Source: a virus | Reading direction: 5' to 3' (one strand) | Length of the DNA stretch: 29,008 bases | IMG/VR virus record: IMGVR_UViG_3300025168_000450 | Coordinates: 1-29,008 of that record | Part shown: in pieces, positions 14,904-22,528 of the stretch | Layout of the letters: each line of letters opens with the position of its first letter | How positions within the stretch are numbered: the first letter of the stretch is position 1 | Position numbers and translations under genes: made by a program | The notes under the pieces: generated by a model | Told to the model about the DNA's origin: nothing | The model's database searches: none | Seen by the model: only the letters and a program-made list of their open reading frames with translations

Positions 14904-17324
14904 TTATAGCCCCATCAATAATACACCGGCAACATTACTATCAACCTTGCCTGCATCTGCTGTAAGTTTTCTAACCACACCATTAACCTCATACTCAAAG
15001 GTCATACCGATAAGAGCAATAGTTTTTTCTCCTTTCAGCCTTATCTTAAACCAACGGTTGCCACCTGCGCCTAGCATAGCATCTGCGCTTAGTGTTGGTA
15101 GTGGTGTAGTCTCTCCTACTGGAGCAGCACCAGAGGAAGCAATGTTATTAGCAGCGGTAGGTTGGTATGCTTGCTGTGGAATGGAGATGCCAATGTTAGT
15201 TATCTCTCTAGCAGAGAACCTATTCTTATCTATGTCTCTTACAGAGCCTGCGTCAAAGGCTCCCCCCAACACTGCTGTATCAAATAAACCGGCTGGTGTT
15301 TGCTCTGTATTCTTAGTTTCAAAAGAAGTTTTATTATTTGAAGACGGTGTAGACTTAGTAAGGTTCTCATATTCTAACGGCTTCCAGTCAACGCCTACCT
15401 CTAGGTCTCCGCCACCTGCCTCTTGTCTATAGACGTGCAAATAAACTTTCTTTAGATGTTTTATTATGTTTGGATCGCCCAATGACATCCACGTTGTTTC
15501 AAAAGTATAAGAAGGAATACCTGTAGGTTGTGTTCTTGCTTGTCCTCCGGTTCCTCCATAGCCACTACCCTTTGCTCCACACCAAGTCATAATGCCAGAG
15601 TTCTGGTTTTCCCCTGCAGTAAAAGTTAAAGGTGAGTTAGAACCAAACGTAACAAAGCCTTCGGGTATGTATGTAAAACAGTTTGCTGGTATGCCTTCTC
15701 TTACCGACCACCCTTGTATTGGTGCGTGATAAACATAACCTCTGAACGGTGTGTCACTACCATCTGTTGGACAATGAACCCAATACTCTTGGTCGTGTGG
15801 GTTACAGATGCCTACTGCTCTTGCCATGGCATTCTTACTTATTCTTTCTAAGTCTTTATAGATCTTCTCGGATAGTTTAACTACTTGTCCTTGCCCTTGA
15901 TAGAAGGAAGAAGAACCTGCGCTAGTGATGGCATAAACGTGCTTGTCAGAGCCGAGGAACATTACCCCTACTCCGGGCACCATAGCAACGGTGTTAGGCG
16001 CCATACACCCTACTGTCTGCGTTAGAGGCTGCAACATAAACGGAACGTCTGGGTTACCTGATGGAAGAAGGATGTCAATGCTGTGCTCTCTGAATACATA
16101 ACAAATGTTATCTGCTGTGTAGAGTTGTGTTATTGCTCCACCATCTGAGCCTACATCAATAAAGTTAAAGTCTGGGAACTGCTCTGGTCTGTTGCCTGAA
16201 GAATAATAAATAGTGTAAGGGTTCTGCGATGAACCTGATACTATCAAGTGGTTAACAAAGCCTGTGCCTATTGCTACACCTGATGGGAACAAGCCTGATG
16301 ATGTAGCCTTTGGTGCCTCTGCTCCTAACGAACTGTCTGGACATAAGTCAAAGAAGTTTGTTGTGTAGTTATCACTTAACTCTGTAAGAAAATAAAGTAT
16401 CCTTCCTGCTCCGGTAAGTCCATCCTTTTGGTTCTTTGTTCTATAGAGCCTCCGCTTAACTGTTCCTAATGGTCCCTTGGGAATGTTTGTAATAGAAGAA
16501 CCAAACTTGTATTGACGAGAGTTGTTACCTGACGCACCGTATTGAACGCCACCTGCCATATTGAATGATAGCATTGGTGAGTAGTCTGATAGTGGGCTCT
16601 CTGCTCCTGTGTCTGATACAAAAGAAACCGCATACTCAAATGAGTTCCACGTTGGAACTGTAAAGTTAATGTATCCATCATCACTGTCAATGAATACTTC
16701 GTTTGCTGGTGAAGGTGCAAAGCCTAAGTTGTGTTCGGAACAAAAAAGGTTAAGACCTGCGCCTCCTGCCTTAAAGGTTATGCTCTGGTCTCCGTCTCCT
16801 GCCCAACCGTTTGTTTGACTGACCAAGCCGGGAGCGGGTAAAGTTCTAGGAGGTCTAGGTGGTTCGTGAAAAAATGCACGGCGAATGCGGCTGTTACCTT
16901 CATAGAGTAGCGGGTCGTCCGTGCCGTTAAGAATAAAAAGATAGCGACCCATGCGAATGTATTGTGTGCCTGCGTCGTTAGGTCCGGGCTTTGTTCTACC
17001 TTGTTTAAGTGTTATTCTATCTGGACCTGCAATACAAAAAAGAGTAAGCGTTCCATCTGCTTGCTCTTGCTCATAGAGTAGATGATGAACTGCTTGCTTG
17101 TGTAGTTCATAAGAATAGATAGAATAAATACTTGTTGTTCCGTTAGTCACATCAGTTGCTGCTGCGTCATCAGGGTTTAAATAACTGATCCAAGAACGAT
17201 CATTTCTCCAACACCTATCGTCAATGTCGTAACGCATATTCCTAATAAGTTCTGCCCCTGTTGCGTAAGGGGTTAGATCCATACCACCGATAAATGCTAA
17301 GTCTTCTATTTGTTCTTTACCCAT
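14904..17324 (-). CDS. Tail tubular protein B-like (nozzle) protein, 806 aa
   Basis: The length is close to T7 gp12 (794 aa), which forms the tail nozzle, and it directly follows the connector-like gene as in T7. The N-terminus MGKEQIEDLAFIGGMDLTPY and the many beta strands with repeated Gly/Asn/Tyr turns suggest a propeller-like fold; an example is FLGSDKHVYAITSAGS near residue 460. It also has a Pro-rich stretch (HEPPRPPRTLPAPG near 150-165). No enzymatic motif is seen. The start has AGGA before the ATG, four bases after the previous stop. Confidence 0.75.
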   Translation of the reverse strand: MGKEQIEDLAFIGGMDLTPYATGAELIRNMRYDIDDRCWRNDRSWISYLNPDDAAATDVTNGTTSIYSIYSYELHKQAVHHLLYEQEQADGTLTLFCIAGPDRITLKQGRTKPGPNDAGTQYIRMGRYLFILNGTDDPLLYEGNSRIRRAFFHEPPRPPRTLPAPGLVSQTNGWAGDGDQSITFKAGGAGLNLFCSEHNLGFAPSPANEVFIDSDDGYINFTVPTWNSFEYAVSFVSDTGAESPLSDYSPMLSFNMAGGVQYGASGNNSRQYKFGSSITNIPKGPLGTVKRRLYRTKNQKDGLTGAGRILYFLTELSDNYTTNFFDLCPDSSLGAEAPKATSSGLFPSGVAIGTGFVNHLIVSGSSQNPYTIYYSSGNRPEQFPDFNFIDVGSDGGAITQLYTADNICYVFREHSIDILLPSGNPDVPFMLQPLTQTVGCMAPNTVAMVPGVGVMFLGSDKHVYAITSAGSSSFYQGQGQVVKLSEKIYKDLERISKNAMARAVGICNPHDQEYWVHCPTDGSDTPFRGYVYHAPIQGWSVREGIPANCFTYIPEGFVTFGSNSPLTFTAGENQNSGIMTWCGAKGSGYGGTGGQARTQPTGIPSYTFETTWMSLGDPNIIKHLKKVYLHVYRQEAGGGDLEVGVDWKPLEYENLTKSTPSSNNKTSFETKNTEQTPAGLFDTAVLGGAFDAGSVRDIDKNRFSAREITNIGISIPQQAYQPTAANNIASSGAAPVGETTPLPTLSADAMLGAGGNRWFKIRLKGEKTIALIGMTFEYEVNGVVRKLTADAGKVDSNVAGVLLMGL

Positions 17325-17328
17325 TTGT

Positions 17329-18744
17329 TTATCCTAAATAGTTTATGTTTAACCTGCCTTGGGTGAAGCCATTCATAACTTGCATGGACCTCCCTCTCTG
17401 GACAGTAGCATCTCTCTCGCTTGCGTAGCGTGCTTGTAACCTAACCATTCTTTCATCAAACTTTTGTTGATGTATCTGTGCTGCTTGTGGGTTATTGTAT
17501 TTCATATGAACATCAATAAGTGCTCGGTCCACTACGAGGTGATGAAACTCTTCTGGTATCTTTGGTGTATCATAGTCATTGACAAGAGTGTCTGGCTTGT
17601 AAAGGTATCGCAAAGTATAAAAAGTTTTCTTTGACTTGTTCCAGTTATTAACGTCAGGGGCAGAGGTTTCGTCTGCTGTTTGTGGTCTGGGCTGGAAGCG
17701 AACATACTTACTGGATACTACTTCTTTCCATTGATCTCTGTAGCCTCCTCTCTTAAACTGTGCGTTCTTTGTGCTGTTCCAAACAATACTGGTGACCAAT
17801 GCAGTTGAAGCCAGTTCTCCTATAGTTCCAATGTGAAAGAACTTATAGTTGTCTTGACCTGTAGCCTTATGAGCATAGTATATCTTGTATCTCACATCAG
17901 TGCTGGCATCAGCATTATTGACTGCGTTCGCTAGTGTAATGGTTATTGTGTCTGTTGTAGCGGCTGCTGTGGTTTGTTTAACATCACACATTCCACTTTC
18001 TGCTCCGTCAGCATCTACCATTGTGTAACCAAAGACCCAAGGTCCTGCACCGATACCACTGCCTGCTCCACCTGCTGCCAAGTTAAGTTCATTAACTGAT
18101 TCTGATGTATGATGTTTAGCATAAGGAACATAGAAGACAGGCTTGCCACCTGTTACGTCTTCATTAAAGTCATAGGAGTTTGCTAGCCGTTGTGGAATAC
18201 TATGGACCTTTCCTCTCCTTGCACCATTGATAGGAAAGTTATTAAATGTAATGTCCATTATCTCCACCAGATCCTGTGGAAGATACGAATACCTGTGAAT
18301 GATCTTCCAGTCTGTGTATGCTGCGGTTGGTCCAATAAATGGTCTGTCTATTTTCCACTGAACATTACTTCTCTGTGCGACTATCTGGTAGTATTCTACG
18401 CCACCGTTTCCGTTGGCTTGTATGAATGCTCCGATGTATCTGTCTCTAACCTCATCGTCAGGGATAGTAGCCGACTGGATGGGTGAGGCGGAGAATGTAA
18501 TAAGGTCAGAGTTAACTGTAAAAGTGCATGTAGTGTTTGCTGTCCAAGTTAGGTCTGTATGTGTGATGTCATCCCATACTCTTATTTGTTCTTCTTTACT
18601 GTTGAATGTAAAAGGTCTAGTCATCCAGATGTCGTTGTAAGCATCATTGATAACACCGTCTATGTAACGAGATAGAGCGACCGAAGGAACAGGAGTGTAG
18701 TCTATTTGGTTTTTTATTCTTCCTCTTATCTGTGCCAAGTTCAT
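17329..18744 (-). CDS. Head-tail connector / tail tubular protein A-like protein, 471 aa
   Basis: The N-terminal segment SRYIDGVINDAYNDIW (about 25-40) resembles the helix that opens T7 gp11-type connector proteins and P22 gp4-type adaptors. It is longer than T7 gp11 (196 aa). The middle (about 220-330) is a beta-rich insertion with fibronectin-like character (VFGYTMVDADGAESGM, TDVRYKIYYAHKATG). The C-terminal part (about 380-450) returns to helix with EEFHHLVVDRALIDVHMKY, typical of gp11-like proteins. It opens the tail module after a terminator, with GAGGAG before the ATG and the ATAGACAA motif 26 bases upstream. Confidence 0.75.
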   Translation of the reverse strand: MNLAQIRGRIKNQIDYTPVPSVALSRYIDGVINDAYNDIWMTRPFTFNSKEEQIRVWDDITHTDLTWTANTTCTFTVNSDLITFSASPIQSATIPDDEVRDRYIGAFIQANGNGGVEYYQIVAQRSNVQWKIDRPFIGPTAAYTDWKIIHRYSYLPQDLVEIMDITFNNFPINGARRGKVHSIPQRLANSYDFNEDVTGGKPVFYVPYAKHHTSESVNELNLAAGGAGSGIGAGPWVFGYTMVDADGAESGMCDVKQTTAAATTDTITITLANAVNNADASTDVRYKIYYAHKATGQDNYKFFHIGTIGELASTALVTSIVWNSTKNAQFKRGGYRDQWKEVVSSKYVRFQPRPQTADETSAPDVNNWNKSKKTFYTLRYLYKPDTLVNDYDTPKIPEEFHHLVVDRALIDVHMKYNNPQAAQIHQQKFDERMVRLQARYASERDATVQRGRSMQVMNGFTQGRLNINYLG

Positions 18745-18769
18745 TGTTTGTCTCCTCTCTACTTAAATG

Positions 18770-18779
18770 TTTTGTCTAT
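18770..18779 (-). promoter_or_regulatory. Module-boundary motif, copy 3 (ATAGACAAAA)
   Basis: This differs by one base from copies 1 and 2 (T to A at position 9). It sits immediately downstream of the terminator U-tract and 26 bases before the ATG of the 471-aa connector gene. A promoter or processing site here would restore expression of the tail genes beyond the terminator. Confidence 0.42.
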
Positions 18780-18813
18780 AAAAAAACCCCCCTCCTCTTT
18801 TGGAGGAGGAGGG
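18780..18813 (-). terminator. Intrinsic terminator after the capsid and decoration genes
   Basis: On the minus strand an 11-pair G/C-rich stem (arms 18813-18803 and 18797-18787, one G-U pair) with a five-base loop is followed by seven T (18786-18780). It lies 27 bases past the decoration-protein stop and 35 bases before the next start. Its place matches the T7 terminator just after the capsid gene: capsid RNA is boosted, and the tail genes are reached by readthrough or from a new start. Confidence 0.85.
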
Positions 18814-18840
18814 CACTTCCATTATTAGGAAATGTAAATG

Positions 18841-19311
18841 TTAACTAAAGAGCCCGAAGACCCAGACGTCACCGACGTTGGCGGTATCGTCTTCCAAAGC
18901 CATCGCGAAAGGTGCGACGACTTCGGTTCCAGCGAACTTGGCTGCTTGACCGGCTACTGTAGAAGAGACAAGAATGTCTCCCTTAACAACCGCGCCTTCC
19001 AAGTTAGCGCCTTCACAATAGCCTTTGACAACAACCGTGCAACGGTCGCCAGCAGCAGCGGTTGTCGCTGACGCGCCGTCGTGAGCGATCAGAATACCGC
19101 AGGCTTGTCGCGCTGTGGCAGCGTTGGACTGTGCCTTAACAACAGTCACAACGCGGTCTGCGCCGCCTCCGGTGGCTTCTGTGCTCATAGCAACACAGTC
19201 GCCGATAACGATAGCAGCACCGGCGTAGAACGTTTCAGTTACACGTCGGTTAGATGCAGCGATGTCGGCGGGTCCAGCACTTAGGTATTGAACATTAGAT
19301 GATGTAGCCAT
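18841..19311 (-). CDS. Capsid decoration / head-stabilising protein, 156 aa
   Basis: The protein is a small beta-rich, Ala/Gly/Val-rich domain with strands such as ACGILIAHDGASATTAAAGD and CTVVVKGYCEGANLEGAVVK around residues 68-110. This resembles the compact beta-barrel decoration proteins (DUF2190-like or lambda gpD-like in role) usually placed next to the major capsid gene. It starts three bases after the capsid stop with a GGGGAG ribosome site and ends before a strong terminator, so both are expected to be made in bulk. Base composition is unusual: 39 of the 60 bases at 19021-19080 are G or C by my count, well above most of the genome. Confidence 0.75.
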   Translation of the reverse strand: MATSSNVQYLSAGPADIAASNRRVTETFYAGAAIVIGDCVAMSTEATGGGADRVVTVVKAQSNAATARQACGILIAHDGASATTAAAGDRCTVVVKGYCEGANLEGAVVKGDILVSSTVAGQAAKFAGTEVVAPFAMALEDDTANVGDVWVFGLFS

Positions 19312-19314
19312 TTT

Positions 19315-20349
19315 TTATGTCTCCCCATTTGTGATAAGAGCGGAAGAACCGAGGTGGTTAGCGGTCAAGCCACCCATCCACAGGATACGTCCGTAGCGAC
19401 CATCGTAGCCACTAATGTTTTCAAAGCCGGTAAAGTCAAAGTCAGCACCTTCGTGCGTGTAAAGTTGAATACCGTCAAGGTTAAGCATCATAAAGGAGTT
19501 TGCACCAGCACCTGCGGTGGCAACGTCCATCTGACGATCGGGAACGATGATGCCCGAGGAGAAACGAATGCTAGAGATACCGGAGGCATCAAGAGTAGTC
19601 GCATCAACATAACGCTCGTTGTTTTGAAGAAGTTGTCGGTATCTGGAATAACCACCCAACGAAGCCAGTGTCAAGTGGAAACGACCACCATCACCACCAG
19701 CAGGCAGAAGAGTAGAAGCATCTGCTTCCAAGTTATACATATCCAGAAGAGCGACAGTGCCACCAACGTTACGGAACTGGTTATTCAAACCGGGAACCGT
19801 GCCACGCGCAAGACCACCCATAAGGTTACCTTGTGCTCCAACGGCAGCGTCTTCAAGGAAGCCAGTTGCCTGACCGAAGGAAGAGGCAGTGTTACCGTTC
19901 AGTGTAGCCATAGAGCCACCGAAAGCAGTGCCACCACGCACGACCTGTTGGTTGACCTGACGCATAAGCGCGGACAACGCATTTTTATAGCGGGCTTCTG
20001 CGAGGTCAATGATCGCTCGCTCCCCGCTGTTCTCTGCTTCTTCACGACCAGAGATGAGGACTGGCATCGCGAGACGCGTCCAGTCGTATTCGGCTTGCTC
20101 GGTAAAGTCCTGAACCGAAAGGTCCAATGCTTCCCAACCGCTGTCAAGCACCGTTACTTGAGAATGTTCTTTGGTTTCAACAGGGACAACCAACTTGTAG
20201 CCACCGGAAAACTTCTTTTGTTTTCCTAACTTACGAGACACTGAAAGAAATGGTGTGGTCTCAAAAAGACCTTCGCTCACCTCATCAGCGATCTCATAGA
20301 TGGTAGTTGAAAGGATGTCGTTGCTAATACCAGATAATGTAATAGCCAT
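19315..20349 (-). CDS. Major capsid protein (HK97-fold type), 344 aa
   Basis: Length, place and style fit a phage major capsid subunit. It has an N-terminal arm (ISNDILSTTIYEIADEVSEG), a charged long-helix region around 85-145 (GREEAENSGERAIIDLAEAR and following) and a Gly-rich core with beta strands; the C-terminus closes with DGRYGRILWMGGL. A decoration gene follows at a three-base gap. AAGGAG lies ahead of the ATG. The gene is visibly richer in G and C than the tail genes, as often seen in very highly expressed phage genes. The scaffold gene is not beside it but at 24457-25242, on the far side of the early and control region. Confidence 0.85.
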   Translation of the reverse strand: MAITLSGISNDILSTTIYEIADEVSEGLFETTPFLSVSRKLGKQKKFSGGYKLVVPVETKEHSQVTVLDSGWEALDLSVQDFTEQAEYDWTRLAMPVLISGREEAENSGERAIIDLAEARYKNALSALMRQVNQQVVRGGTAFGGSMATLNGNTASSFGQATGFLEDAAVGAQGNLMGGLARGTVPGLNNQFRNVGGTVALLDMYNLEADASTLLPAGGDGGRFHLTLASLGGYSRYRQLLQNNERYVDATTLDASGISSIRFSSGIIVPDRQMDVATAGAGANSFMMLNLDGIQLYTHEGADFDFTGFENISGYDGRYGRILWMGGLTANHLGSSALITNGET

Positions 20350-20370
20350 TTTTATTTAACTCCTTTAAAG

Positions 20371-20508
20371 TTATGAAATACTGAAATAATAAGTTTTACC
20401 ATCAAACTCTATGCGTCTCTTGGTTATCTGAATGGTAACTGTTCAGGTCCAAACAACAAAAAGTGAATGAAAGTTGTCCGTAGATCTTTCGTTCATCACT
20501 AAAAACAT
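20371..20508 (-). pseudogene. Short frame upstream of capsid, interrupted by one in-frame TGA
   Basis: From an ATG at 20508 the frame reads MFLVMNERSTDNFHSLFVVW-T, meets TGA at 20445-20443, then continues in the same frame as TVTIQITKRRIEFDGKTYYF-SIS and stops at TAA (20373-20371), 21 bases before the capsid ATG. The second part looks like normal coding sequence. It may be a decayed or mis-sequenced 45-residue gene, or the likeness may be chance. There is no convincing ribosome site. The remaining bases up to the capsid gene contain only its AAGGAG site. Confidence 0.3.
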
Positions 20509-20514
20509 TTGTCA

Positions 20515-20691
20515 TTATTGTATGTGTATTGGGTTCTCTATGTCTCTAAGAATGTTTTCTATCTCTCTCATCTCTTTATAAAACATATAGCAACTTTCTG
20601 ATGTCTCTGGGTAGTGGATAGTTTCATTAAGGATGGACCACCAGTTCAACAAGTGATCGTAGTCCATCGCTAATGGTTCGCTATCGGTCAT
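20515..20691 (-). CDS. 58-aa acidic protein, function unknown
   Basis: An ATG at 20691 opens a 58-codon frame 18 bases after the methyltransferase stop, ending at TAA 20517-20515. The product begins MTDSEPLAMDYDHLLNWWSI and ends IENILRDIENPIHIQ: acidic and probably helical, with an aromatic cluster (NWWS) and a heptad-like region (MFYKEMREIENILRDIEN). The ribosome site is weak. It fills a gap of 360 bases between methyltransferase and capsid and looks like real coding sequence. I recognise no family. Confidence 0.6.
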   Translation of the reverse strand: MTDSEPLAMDYDHLLNWWSILNETIHYPETSESCYMFYKEMREIENILRDIENPIHIQ

Positions 20692-20709
20692 TGTAAGACA
20701 AGGAGCCGC

Positions 20710-21996
20710 TTACTTCTGTTTGGCATTCATACATCTTTCTCTTTCCTCCCACGCCCAGTTAAGTCTTTCGTGTGCGATGGCATAGTATTCTTTGTCCATC
20801 TCCATACCTATAAACGTATTGTCCAATAGTATCGCTGCCATTCCTGTAGAACCTGAGCCCATAAAAGGATCTAGAACCTTACCACCGGGCGGTGTAATAA
20901 GTTTAATAAGATACTTCATTAAGGCTAATGGTTTAACTGTAGGGTGATGGTTCTTACTAACTCTTGGTGCCCACTTAGGATCACTCTCCATACCACCTGA
21001 GTTAGTTAGGTTTCTTAACTTACCATCAAGTGCATCACATCCTAAGTTTCTTTCTTTCTTACTTACCTTGGGACTGTAGAAGAACCTGCTTGCTCCACCA
21101 AAGCCATCCATCTTTGGTCCGGGTCCTTCATAGGTCTGTGTGCCTCCGTAGTTCTTTCCATAGCCTGTGACCTTTACCTTTGGGTTATGTCCCCCTCCAG
21201 TCTTCGGTGCCTGCTCATCAAGTATCTTACCTGCTTCTTCATCTAACATCACATTGGCTGGGAACCTTCCTATGTTCTGTAGTTTTTCTTTTGCTTTCTT
21301 ATAACTCTCAGAGTTCTCACCAACGTTTAGTGAGTTTAGTTTCTGGATGGGTCTAGGAGATACTTTAGAAAAGTCTTCATCAGACACTACCCTGCTAGCA
21401 TCAATGTTAATACCACCAACACCATGCTTCAATACATTCTTTGCTATTGTTAGTTTCTTCTCTAATGGCTTCCTGATAAGTATGATAGGTTCGTAAGCAG
21501 GCTTAAGTGCTGTGCCCCAACCTTCCCACTTCTCACTCTCTGAACTCATTGCTTTATGTTCTTCTACAGTTGTATTGTATTCTAGATCTTCTTCTCCTGC
21601 TGTATTTAAAGTTGTTCCATGGTTCATTCTTTTACCTCTGTGTTTCATACCATTCTCTTGCTTGTCAATAGCAATGCTGATGTTATGAGACTTTGGAAAA
21701 CCTGAACCATACAGCCACATTAAACAGTCTCTTATTTCAAACCCAGCGTCTTCAAGTGCTGTCATCACTCTGTGATGTTGTCTGCTGTGACCAAAGACTA
21801 AACCGTGAGCACCGGGTTTAAGTTTCTGAAGAACTATCTTCCAGAACTCACTGTCACCTGCTGGTGAGTTTTCTGTGTCCCACTTCTTATTCATAAACTT
21901 TATTAGATACGGTGGGTCTGTAACTAAACTATCAAGACTGTTGTCTTCAAGATCATTCAGTAGATCTTTATTATCACCTAACATTAACTCATACAT
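20710..21996 (-). CDS. DNA methyltransferase (adenine-N6 or cytosine-N4), 428 aa
   Basis: It has the catalytic motif DPPY at residues 27-30 (LVTDPPYLIKF) and the S-adenosylmethionine-binding motif DPFMGSGSTG near 376-385, preceded by HPTVKPLALMKYLI. The DPPY-first order and the large recognition insert between the motifs indicate a beta-class amino-methyltransferase. The insert contains two stretches of the kind common in phage and bacterial beta-class enzymes (GGINIDASRV and GRFPANVML). No restriction enzyme gene is near, so it is an orphan enzyme, perhaps marking phage DNA against host restriction or affecting transcription. AAGGAG precedes the ATG; the 86-aa gene ends 12 bases upstream, so they are one operon. 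Confidence 0.93.
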   Translation of the reverse strand: MYELMLGDNKDLLNDLEDNSLDSLVTDPPYLIKFMNKKWDTENSPAGDSEFWKIVLQKLKPGAHGLVFGHSRQHHRVMTALEDAGFEIRDCLMWLYGSGFPKSHNISIAIDKQENGMKHRGKRMNHGTTLNTAGEEDLEYNTTVEEHKAMSSESEKWEGWGTALKPAYEPIILIRKPLEKKLTIAKNVLKHGVGGINIDASRVVSDEDFSKVSPRPIQKLNSLNVGENSESYKKAKEKLQNIGRFPANVMLDEEAGKILDEQAPKTGGGHNPKVKVTGYGKNYGGTQTYEGPGPKMDGFGGASRFFYSPKVSKKERNLGCDALDGKLRNLTNSGGMESDPKWAPRVSKNHHPTVKPLALMKYLIKLITPPGGKVLDPFMGSGSTGMAAILLDNTFIGMEMDKEYYAIAHERLNWAWEERERCMNAKQK

Positions 21997-22008
21997 TTTA
22001 TTATCTCC

Positions 22009-22269
22009 TTATTTATTTCTTTCTTTGTATTCAAACCAAGTTTTATACAAACCAGTTTCAGTGTTCTTTATATAAAAGTCTTTTACTAAGTCCCACATTG
22101 AAGTCACTCTTATCATTAACAGACCGGCTTCTACATTGTGTTTCTCAGCAACCGTCTTGTAGTTTAAGTCCCACTCACTCTTTGCTATTCTTGTTGGTTT
22201 CAGTTCTTTTATTATTTCATTTAACTCTTCAACAGTTGGTCTCTTATAGGGCTCAGGTCTGTTTCCCAT
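22009..22269 (-). CDS. 86-aa possible DNA-binding regulator, first gene of the leftward operon
   Basis: This small charged protein contains YKTVAEKHNVEAGLLMIRVT (about 47-66), which resembles a helix-turn-helix (T-V-A-x-x-H-N-V, then a second helix). The match is loose and no family is recognised. It is the first gene leftward of the control region, with a strong GGAGG five bases before the ATG and a TATAAT element about 40 bases upstream of the ATG. Being next to three palindromic sites makes it one candidate for the protein that binds them (inference). Confidence 0.68.
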   Translation of the reverse strand: MGNRPEPYKRPTVEELNEIIKELKPTRIAKSEWDLNYKTVAEKHNVEAGLLMIRVTSMWDLVKDFYIKNTETGLYKTWFEYKERNK

Positions 22270-22309
22270 TGTTCCTCCAGTGTGTTTCCTTTCTAATGCT
22301 TACATTATT

Positions 22310-22338
22310 ATTATACGTTTGAGCGACAAGAAAAGTGA
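22310..22338 (-). promoter_or_regulatory. Leftward promoter of the main operon, perfect -10, poor -35
   Basis: The minus strand carries a perfect TATAAT (22315-22310). At 17 bases spacing the -35 hexamer would be TCACTT (22338-22333), a poor match. The GGAGG site and ATG of the 86-aa gene follow. A good -10 without a good -35 suggests activation by a bound protein, and three palindromic sites begin about 57 bases upstream of the -10. Confidence 0.6.
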
Positions 22339-22347
22339 AACACAAAA

Positions 22348-22450
22348 TGAAAATAGTTGATCTTTTTTTTCTTGACACTTTGTCAAACTTACTGTGACAT
22401 ACTGTCATAACCTACTGACAACTTGTCATCAAACTTTTTTGAAAATAGTT
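22348..22450. repeat. 11-bp direct repeats flanking the operator cluster
   Basis: TGAAAATAGTT occurs at 22348-22358 and again at 22440-22450 in the same direction, 92 bases apart, bracketing the three palindromes. The interval also has A/T-rich tracts (eight T at 22363-22370, six T at 22435-22440). It may be a second protein-binding site pair or part of a replication origin. Confidence 0.5.
22372..22428. promoter_or_regulatory. Three palindromic operator sites TGACA-N3-TGTCA
   Basis: Perfect inverted repeats occur at 22373-22385 (spacer CTT; extended by one pair to 22372-22386), 22395-22407 (TAC) and 22416-22428 (ACT). The arms are identical and only the three-base spacers differ. Centres at 22379, 22401 and 22422 are 22 and 21 bases apart, about two helical turns, so dimers bound there would sit on one face of the DNA. 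They lie between the divergent promoters, nearer the leftward one. No gene overlaps them. Confidence 0.85.
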
Positions 22451-22528
22451 ATGCTTTTGACTTTTCAGCATACTACTTATTAATGAAGGCAGCGAGGAAC
22501 AGGGTGAAAATAAACTTCATCTTTCTGC

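Noticed and set aside
14860-15432. Plus-strand open frame opposite the 806-aa tail gene (190 codons)
   Set aside because: It is antisense to a gene with a clear ribosome site and T7 gp12-like length; the product has no recognisable features.
19354-20229. Long plus-strand open frame opposite the capsid gene (291 codons)
   Set aside because: It lies wholly antisense to the well-supported capsid gene, its product looks like a random basic/Ser/Thr translation, and it has no promoter or ribosome site. The GC-rich codon use of the capsid gene explains the open frame.
22400-22450. Additional promoters inside the operator cluster (for example minus-strand TTGATG with TATGAC at 17-base spacing)
   Set aside because: The -10 match is poor and the hexamers are largely formed by the palindrome arms themselves; the two outer promoters are better supported.
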